Source: Isoetes taiwanensis
Lineage: Eukaryota; Streptophyta; Lycopodiopsida; Isoetales; Isoetaceae
Direction: 5' to 3'
NCBI GenBank assembly: GCA_021234155.1
Contig: JAJEKV010000058.1
Span: 135,814 to 199,813, forward strand
DNA: 64,000 bases
Below the pieces are notes generated by a model, which worked only from the letters and a program-made list of their open reading frames with translations, ran no database searches and was not told the origin of the DNA. Below, piece after piece: positions 57,730 to 64,000 of the stretch (positions are counted from its first letter, which is position 1; each line of letters opens with the position of its first letter). Position numbers and translations under genes: made by a program.

Positions 57730-58480
57730 ATGCGAGTGCACTCTTGGTAACATGATTACACATGTTGCATCGCTTGCAATGGCCGGGCCATTGGTGGAGT
57801 TGCACTCACATTGGCCAAATAGCCTTGATATTTACAAATATGGCACGAGATTTGGCTATGGCTAATGGATTAAGCGTGTTGGTGAAACGGTAGTTTGTGG
57901 AATCATGGCGAGGTGGAATGAGCAGGGAGCTCTTGAAGAGCCGCGCCTCGGGAGGAAACATTGGCGGAGTGATGATTGACAGGTCGATAGCTGGTCAAAG
58001 TTTTGGGCCCTTGAATATTGATCATGAGTGAATAGCGAGGAGGAAGTCCTTGACCGGACAAAAATCGGCTGCATGTAGGGTACTCCTTGAGCTTCTTGGT
58101 GAGAATGTGAAGTCGATCCATAAAATCCGAGGCGGAACTCAGTAGGCTCTTGTGCGATTCATTGAGTTGCTTTAGATGAAGTTGATCATCATCCCAGGTG
58201 GTCCCGTAATGAGGAGCGAAGCGGTCGCATTTGGACCGATCTTGTTTCAATAGCTTTTGTTGGACCTTAGGCCATTGATGAGGCTGCAGTGTGGTGGAAA
58301 AAGATGTGAAATTTCAGTTGAGGTTGCGGCGTGCCCATTGAGGGCGAGCTAGAGCCTCAAATTCTTCCATGTGAACTTTGAGCACTTTGGTCTAGCGGTT
58401 TGCCTTTAGGTGTTGCCAAGGTGGGATAAGTCGGTTGAGGAGTGCGAAGGTAGATGGGAAAGTCTTTGGGTACGAATTTG
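57730..58480 (-). pseudogene. Gag of the family I element with a decayed zinc knuckle
   Basis: The 115-codon frame at 58,250-57,903 reads DRFAPHYGTTWDDDQLHLKQ, LNESHKSLL and ADFMDRLHI-like sequence, then GLPPRYSLMINIQGPKTL. This is the layout of plant retrotransposon gag ('l..yFvP..y.eem...L.qL.Q...sv.dYi..F..L' and 'rFl.GLkp...'). The zinc knuckle follows at about 57,800-57,845 as CHICKYQGYLANVS. Its first two Cys are intact, but the His is Tyr and the last Cys is Ser, so it cannot bind zinc as written. Confidence 0.75.
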
Positions 58481-58599
58481 GAGCGGGATAGTGAGAATAT
58501 TGAGGTTGAGGTGGATTTGGCATTGTACTGTGGACCACGATGAAGGGTGGCTAGGTTGGCCCAGAAGTAGCGAACATTGGTTTCCAGAATCTACGTAGG

Positions 58600-59092
58600 T
58601 TATGCTTGAGGGGAAGAAGCTGATGGGAAGCGTAGGGAAAGGATATTAGGCTGGTATAAAGGGGGTATGTGGATAAGCGTGCCGAGAGGGGAGAGGATGG
58701 TTCTTGAAAGGAAGTGGTATAGCTGAAGAATGATGGATGTAGGCATGTTGAGTGTAAGTATGGTTGAGAAGGTTGAGCGGTCAGGCTCGATAATGATAAG
58801 GGGGTGAGGTTGTGAGCAATGTTTACCTGCAGCTTAGAGGCGGGGAGGCTGGAGACGAGGCTGAACCACGAGGGGGTGGAGTGGCGCGGGGCCCGAGCCC
58901 TAGGCAGAAGATAGCGCCCTCTATGTCATAGCCCAGAGATCCATACATATGGCGAAACGGTTTCCCGGCTTGATGGCTCCAAGCGAGATCTTGCGTCACG
59001 AGAAAGGAGTTCTTACAGCGTGAAATTGCGGGGCCGGACATGGCTGACGAGGAAAGAAAGTAGGAAAAATGGGCCGGCGTGGCGGCGGTGTT
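58600..59092 (-). other. Leader between the 5' LTR and gag of the family I element
   Basis: About 490 bases after the 5' LTR on the - strand. The first bases (CACCGCCGCCACGCC) hold the primer-binding position. I do not recognise a standard tRNA-complementary site there. The frame 59,041-58,823 is open but unremarkable. Confidence 0.45.
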
Positions 59093-59693
59093 TGGGAGGT
59101 GCAGGTTCGGGAACTCACGGAAGGCGACCCTGCAGCCAGGGGCAGAGTGGATCTAACGGGGAGAGTCAGGACTATATCCGCGGGATTTCTTAGCGAAAGA
59201 GAAGAAAAAGAAGAGAAACAGGGAACAAATGAAAAGAAAGGTGATAAGCTTCCTTGATATCAATGATGAAAATACATAGCGAGCTCTACGCAATAGAGAG
59301 AAAAGCGAAAGGAGACAAGACTCAAAACTCATCTAAAACTTATGAGCTAACTCTACTCATATATATAGTCTACGGTAGCCTTAGGCTGATATGAACACTC
59401 TGATCTCGATTGCCCGACTCGGAAGGAGGCGTTCTTGGGAATGTTGGCGGTGCCTCTTGGAAGTGCCTAGGCAGAATCCGGCGGCCCAGCGGGCGAGGCG
59501 GTGGCCGGGCGTCACTTATGCGGCGAGGCAGCCTCTTGGCCCGAGGGGGCCAAAGGAGGCTTTTGTTGCGTGGCACGCTTAGTCTTACGTGGATGCTTGG
59601 ATGTGCGACCCGTGGTTGGCCGAGGATCTTTGGAAGCTTGACACAGTGCGGCATTATGCATGAATAGTCCTGTACGGGGAGGCGGGACTAACA
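59093..59693 (-). repeat. 5' LTR of the family I element
   Basis: On the - strand it starts TGTTAGTCCCGCC at 59,693 and ends in AACCTGCACCTCCCA at 59,093. It shares with the 3' LTR the blocks GACTATTCATGCAT, TCCACGTAAGACTAAG, TGGCCTCA-like, TTGATATCAAGGAAGC, TCTCATTTGTTC-like and CGCCTTCCGTGAGTTCCC. A TATATATA box lies at about 59,359-59,368. A central 60-base stretch (about 59,470-59,530) is far more GC-rich than in the partner LTR. Confidence 0.85.
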
Positions 59694-60850
59694 AGACTCT
59701 CGATCTATAGCGCCCGTGGCGAGATTGGCGGTCACGTGCACATTCTGAGAGTAGCGGTCTATGTTTTCAGCAAAGCTATGCATTTTCTAGGCTATGCATT
59801 CTTCCTTTCCGGCTATGCATTCTTCCTTTTGGCGAGGCTATTCGCACATGGAGATGCTTGGCTATGCAAGATAGTAGGCTATGGCGACCTGGAACCCTTG
59901 CAATAGGGAATGGAAAATGCCATAGAAAATAAATTGAGTTGGCCATCGGCCTTGAAGAGAACACTGTATTGGCGGCGCCACGGTCGCCCTTGAACCAAGA
60001 AACCAAAAATTACTTAAAAAGAAAACCCCCGATAATCTTAATTAATCGGGGGCTGACGCAGTTCGGTATCCATTTTTGTTATTTCTCAAATTCCTAGTCT
60101 AAATAATGAATTTTTTGTCTTAATTTTAGATAGCTACAATGCTCATGTAATACAAACATGGGGCTTCACATCCATGGCGTCAATGCTATTCCTACACAAC
60201 AATATGGAAAGCACATGCTTCATTGTCACGTAATATATCTCTAATGCTTATCTATGTATAAATGCTTGTGAACGCAATCGTCAAAGATGGACTACCCCAG
60301 ACTAGGATAAACTTTTTGAATTCTCCATTCTTTTTTATGGCAATTGTTTTAAATGTCTAATTAACATCAAACATGCCATTTTACATCAAATATGCCATTA
60401 GATAATGCTCCAAATGCTCCAACAAATTTTTTAGTAATATCAATGGGTTTAGAAAGGGTTTTAGGAGGGACTACATGGTACTATAATTGTGTGAGTATAT
60501 ATGTTGTTAGAAAAGCTATTTAGCATTGCTACAGTTTCATTGGGATCGTATCAAAATAGCTTATAAAAAGCACATTGCAAGTGCTGGATGGTCTTTGGAA
60601 CATGATGGCCATTAGTATTTTGCTAAGCAAGTTTTTCAAGCGGGCAAGTTGATGGGCTAAATTATTTGGTTGATGTTAAAAGTGGAGTGAACTTGAGACA
60701 TTGCATGTAAAGGTTTGAAAGTGGAGCTCATACAATATATATTTTTTTGATTGCTTTCAATTTTAAAGTTACGTGAGAAGAAACAAATTGTAGTAATGGG
60801 TTGGCAAACGCGGCCTCCTCAAATTACAAAACATTTGGAGAGATGCTATT
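59694..60850. other. Stretch with a short tandem repeat, otherwise no recognisable genes
   Basis: A 21-base unit GGCTATGCATTCTTCCTTTCC is repeated directly at 59,790-59,831, with partial copies before and after (CTATGCATT at about 59,775, GGCTAT at about 59,837). A hairpin CCCCCGAT / ATCGGGGG lies at about 60,027-60,053. From 60,060 the sequence is AT-rich and shows nothing. Confidence 0.45.
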
Positions 60851-61430
60851 CTAGAATCCCATCGATCGAGACAGCCGGATCGACATTCTGAATGATGAGC
60901 ATGCATGTCTTGCATGTACATGCATGCGGCCTTATCACCGCACTACGGTTGGGGTTTACACTACGGCTATTTTAGGCAGCGGTTACGCATCAGCGTCTAA
61001 GTGGTGACACCACTCTTCTCACCGGCGATTACGCATTCTCTTTGAACCCACCCTCTCCCCTTCTTTGTTTTATTGTATTTATGCGCGGCGTGACCGGCCC
61101 TCTATTGAAGAGGTTTTGTTTTGTCGCGTGGCCTTGGCGTGATCGACCCCTCCACTCTGGGAGGTTTGTATTGTCTCGTTTGTTGTGTTGGTGATGTGCG
61201 GTCTGGGTTGGCCGGCGGCATGTTGTTTCGACTTCTCCATGCGTGGAGTTTTGGGGCCGATTTCTATACCTTCACGTTGTCCAAGCCCCGCGCGAGAAAA
61301 CTATCACTAGGAGTTTTTCCTCGAAACCGAAGGCGAGGTTTTAATCCGTTGATAAACTTTACGTGATTACGCAAACCACACATCTATTAGCATTGTATTT
61401 TTGGGGTCCAAATGATATAGTGGATTTTTT
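60850..61430 (+). repeat. Dispersed 600-bp repeat, copy B
   Basis: It shows the same ordered blocks as copy A (25,160-25,830): ATTCTAGAATCCCATCGATC, the GCATGCATG zone, TTTGAACCCACC, AGAGGTTTTGTTTT, GACCCCTCCACTC, TTTTCCTCGAAA, TTTTAATCC..TGATAAAC, ACACATCTATTAGCATTG and GGGGTCCAAATGATATAG. The first 45 bases form an imperfect inverted repeat (ATTCTAGAATCCCATCGATC against GGATCGACATTCTGAAT). It ends at a hairpin of different sequence (61,433-61,464). Confidence 0.75.
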
Positions 61431-61432
61431 CT

Positions 61433-61464
61433 GAGAAGCCTATCTATGGATAGATAGGCTTCTC
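61433..61464. repeat. Perfect 15-bp stem, 2-base loop palindrome at the end of copy B
   Basis: GAGAAGCCTATCTAT (61,433-61,447), GG, then ATAGATAGGCTTCTC (61,450-61,464). It takes the place of the GGGTAG/CTACCC stem found at the end of copies A and C. The following TCTCATTCATCTC is close to the reverse complement of GAGATGAATGAGA after copy A (about 25,818). Confidence 0.95.
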
Positions 61465-61689
61465 ATTCATCTCAGCCGATACCTTATTCTCTTTGAATTG
61501 TTTCGGGCCGGGGAGGGGCTTCTTCACTTGCTTGGTTTTGGCCCGTTGGCATTTCTTTAAATGTGTGGCATGTCCTTTCTCGGCCTTGGCCCTTCTTTAA
61601 CGCCGTCGCACGTGACGCCGTCCTCGATTCTAGTTTGATAAGGAAGTTCTCTGGTATTGGCGGTTTGTTGGTTTCGTCTGAGCCCCATT

Positions 61690-62305
61690 CCTAGAATCCC
61701 ATCGATCAGAGACATCGGATCGACATTAGAATAGGCGGCGTGCGTATGCTGCACGTAAATGCATCGCGGCGCATGCCCTTTGCGGTTGGGGTTTAAGCTA
61801 TTTTGAAGTGATTGCATCAGCGTCTCATCGGCGCTTCCTCTTCTCTGTGATGCCTTATTCTCTTTGAACCCACCCTCCCCCTTCTTTGTTTTATTGTATT
61901 TATGCTGGCATGCGTGACCCGACCCCTCTATTTGAAGGAGGTTTTGTTTTTTGTGCATTAGCGCGTGGTCCATTACAAGCTGCAGGGAGGTTTGTGTTAT
62001 CTGGATTTTGTTGTGTTGGTGATGTGCGAGAATTACGGGTTGTGACGGCATGTTTGCGACTTCTCCATGCCGTGGGTTTTTGGGGCGATTTACATGCCTT
62101 ACGTTTATCAAGCCCCTTCTGAGAGGCTTATCACTAGGGTTTTCCTCGAAACTTAGAAAGGTAGAGGCTTTTTAATCCGGTGATAAGCTTTAGAAGCGGT
62201 ACCTGACCACACATCTATTAGCATTGTATTTTTGGGGTCCAAATGATATAATTGGATTTTCCTTTATTTTAGGTGGGTAGTTAAGCATGTGTGCGGCTAC
62301 CCTTG
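61690..62305 (+). repeat. Dispersed 600-bp repeat, copy C
   Basis: It starts CTAGAATCCCATCGATCAGA and ends after GGGGTCCAAATGATATAATTGG with the stem GGGTAG (62,275-62,280) / CTACCC (62,297-62,302). The inner blocks are as in copies A and B. A long open frame on its - strand (184 codons, 62,111-61,557) is antisense to the repeat and extends beyond it. I regard that frame as chance. Confidence 0.75.
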
Positions 62306-62394
62306 TCCCTATTGTAGAAGATTTTCTGTGGTGGGCGGAATAGTAGCGCACATCTGTACAAGGAAAAATCAGTATCATTGGACAAACCAGTATA

Positions 62395-63150
62395 TAGTGT
62401 GTGGGCTGGCTAACCCGGCTTATCGCCGGATGCCAGCCCTTTAGACACCGTGATAAACTGCTTCCGGCGAAATGAACAGCGTGGGCATGTCATGGTCGGC
62501 AGTCTTGCTTCGCCAACATACACATCTCTAAGCAATTTCTTTGCTGCCGGAGATAACGCTCACCGGGGGGTGGAAAGCATCGCCACGGCGGGTGGAAGAA
62601 AAACATGATAAGCAGAAGAATTGTGCTGGCCCATGCGGCAAAGAGGGGAGGGTGGGTTTCTAGAAAAAAATAAAAACTGCTAACGAGAAGCGGCGATAAC
62701 GATTGATGCGAAGCAAAACCGCGAAACCTAACGGCGAAGAGGGCATCGCATTAGCGTAATACATGGTATCCCTCTTCGCCCCTTCTGGGAATGCGATCCG
62801 GTAATGCCGGATGCGATGCGTTCAGTGGGGCTTCGCATAAACAACAACTGCCGACGAACTGCTCGATTTAAGTGAGGAGCGAAGGCGCGAATGAAACAGA
62901 AGGCTGAAAACATGCTGCGGCATGACAGCGCGAATGGGCAAACCAGCGAGGGAAGAAAACTACTGAAAGCGCTAATCAAAAAGAGAATAGTACTAACTGG
63001 CTTTGTCGATGAGCGTTACTACGAGCTAAGCGCCTAAAATAAGAAACCCTAACGAGGAGAGGGCATGCATTAGCATGCATGCATGCAGAACATGCATGCT
63101 GCGCCCCTTCTAGAATACCCGATCCGATGTCACCGGATGCGATGCGATTG
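62395..63150 (-). repeat. Inverted copy (D) of the 600-bp repeat with an internal duplication
   Basis: On the - strand it reads CATCCGGTGACATCGGATCG, TATTCTAGAA, the GCATGCATG zone, CGTTAGGGTTT, and further on AAACCCACCCTCCCC (about 62,655). These match the first third of copies A-C. The 5' block occurs twice, at 63,045-63,150 and 62,722-62,825, spaced 323 bases. Each carries its own hairpin. The 3' part diverges and ends near a stem GGGCTGGC (62,402) / GCCAGCCC (62,430). Confidence 0.6.
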
Positions 63151-63229
63151 AAAGTCTAGATGCTTAATATTATTTACATCATTTATATTATTAAAAGGAA
63201 CTGGGAGAATAGCAACAACTACAATAGAT

Positions 63230-63679
63230 AATATTATGCATGATAGTTGTTACGGCCGAATATAGGAAATATAGTCGGTGTGCTCGTCACAAAATTAGTC
63301 GATTAACCGTCAACTTAATAGAAGTTAGCTAGTGGTCGGATGTTTAGTGAGATATTTAAAATTGAGATGGTTAGTCATGTTATTAGGTCGGTTGTTAATT
63401 GATAAGCTTCGTCAAAGATGATTGGTCCAGGCTACTTTTCGTCACCTCATTAGTCAGGTAGACAGCTAAATAATAGTCAAGCTAGCGTCAGATTTAAATG
63501 CCGGGCAATTAGGTAGGATGGTTATTACGTCGGTTTATTGTTAGTTTTTAAATCAGGATCTAAGCGTCGAGTTCATTAGTCAGATGAAATGTCACATTAC
63601 TAGTCAAATATGCATTTGACAAACTGTTTTGGAACCTCTGACGATTTTTTTGACGTTTAGTAGTCATTCTCTTGTAGTG
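63230..63679 (-). mobile_element. Terminal region of a CACTA (En/Spm-type) DNA transposon
   Basis: Read from the right on the - strand the sequence starts CACTACAAGAGAA (63,679-63,667). This is the conserved terminal inverted repeat of plant CACTA elements. Inward there are repeated subterminal motifs of the type CTGACTAATGA, GACTA and CGTCA (+ strand TTAGTCAG/TTAGTCA at about 63,371, 63,452, 63,572 and related at 63,290). Such arrays bind the transposase. The opposite end was not found in the window. GTA at 63,680-63,682 is the candidate 3-base target duplication. Confidence 0.7.
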
Positions 63680-63684
63680 GTATA

Positions 63685-63860
63685 TTTGTAGAAAATATAT
63701 TAGGTTCCCACTAAATTTTGAATTCAAACGGAAACTAAACATTAGTTCTATACATACTTGAACTTTGTTTCTTTTAGTCGTTTTCAATGCTCCTTGTGCA
63801 TCCTTCGTTCTTGCAAGCTGCTGCATATCATCAATCATTTGATGGATCTAGAGTTCAAAC
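63685..63860. other. Flank of the CACTA end, no gene recognised
   Basis: AT-rich sequence outside the transposon end. A - strand open frame crosses from here into the transposon terminus (63,838-63,560, 92 codons) and is therefore not a gene. Confidence 0.4.
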
Positions 63861-63861
63861 T

Positions 63862-64000
63862 TGCAGTAGGATGAAGAAGAAGTGACTTCAATGGGTTCAA
63901 CTCTATATGAGTCAGATGAAGTTGTAAGTTATTTTGGAGGTTTTGAGGGCTTTGACAATGAAGAGCATGAAGCACACAAAAACCAACAGAATGATACCTT
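63862..64000 (+). CDS. Possible start or exon of an acidic protein, cut by the window end
   Basis: A frame open to the last base reads DEEEVTSMGSTLYESDEVVS and then YFGGFEGFDNEEHEAH. ATG at 63,891 is a possible start. The residues are acidic and have normal complexity. No family can be assigned to 46 residues. It lies outside the CACTA end and could be host sequence. Confidence 0.25.

Larger units (their letters stand above)
49013..59693 (-). mobile_element. Two-LTR Ty3/gypsy retrotransposon of family I
   Basis: On the - strand the 5' LTR (59,693-59,093) is followed by gag with a decayed zinc knuckle, an unassigned protease interval, RT, RNase H, integrase, a 3.8-kb post-integrase region, a polypurine tract and the 3' LTR (49,575-49,013). 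The total of about 10.7 kb is normal for large plant gypsy elements. All coding parts are broken. It shares integrase, the post-integrase region, polypurine tract and LTR with the truncated copy at 1-5,993. No target-site duplication is visible, and the sequence outside the 5' LTR vaguely resembles the one before the 3' LTR. Confidence 0.85.

Noticed and set aside
60027-60053. Bacterial-type terminator hairpin CCCCCGAT / ATCGGGGG
   Set aside because: There is no T run after it and no bacterial gene context. A single short stem is expected by chance at this scale.
61557-62111. 184-codon - strand open frame
   Set aside because: It is antisense to repeat copy C and runs over its border. Copies A and B do not keep it open.

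Overview
The window looks like a gene-poor, transposon-rich stretch of a large plant nuclear genome, probably a land plant. The evidence is decayed Ty3/gypsy LTR retrotransposons, LINEs of the type with a zinc-finger C-terminus after the reverse transcriptase, a CACTA-type DNA transposon end, foldback and tandem repeats, long AT-rich stretches and one recognisable nuclear protein domain (a plant-type FCP1/NIF phosphatase-like domain behind a plausible splice acceptor). There is no bacterial, phage or organellar gene organisation, no rRNA and no convincing tRNA. I cannot name the species. No open, complete host gene can be supported.

Layout. Positions 1-5,993 (+) hold the 3' half of a Ty3/gypsy element (family I): the end of RNase H, integrase, a long region downstream of integrase, a polypurine tract and a 3' LTR. 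AT-rich sequence without recognisable genes follows, then a 1.9-kb almost pure pyrimidine tract (8.1-10.0 kb). At 11.2-18.3 kb (-) lies a second Ty3/gypsy element (family II, chromovirus-like by sequence) with two LTRs, gag with a perfect CCHC knuckle, protease, RT and RNase H. It is interrupted by a foldback element in gag and a 1.2-kb insert in RT. At 18.3-22 kb there are short tandem repeats, the FCP1/NIF-like pseudogene, an (AAT)n array and a LINE tail. From 22 to 49 kb there are five further LINE fragments, one copy of a 600-bp dispersed repeat with a terminal hairpin, two tandem duplications, a few unassigned open frames and much sequence in which I see nothing.

At 49.0-59.7 kb (-) is a two-LTR member of family I carrying gag, RT, RNase H, integrase and the same post-integrase region as the copy at the left edge. 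The conservation of that post-integrase region in two otherwise wrecked copies is the most interesting coding signal here. From 60.8 to 63.2 kb there is a cluster of the hairpin repeat, two copies forward and one inverted. At 63.2-63.7 kb is the terminus of a CACTA element, with a perfect 13-bp terminal repeat and subterminal motifs.

The elements are nested and mutually interrupting, and all coding regions carry stops and frameshifts, so this is old accumulated transposon debris. Many differences between repeat copies are short G/C-rich substitutions or insertions on the + strand, whatever the element's orientation. This may be a sequence-quality artefact and should be kept in mind before calling every frame broken.
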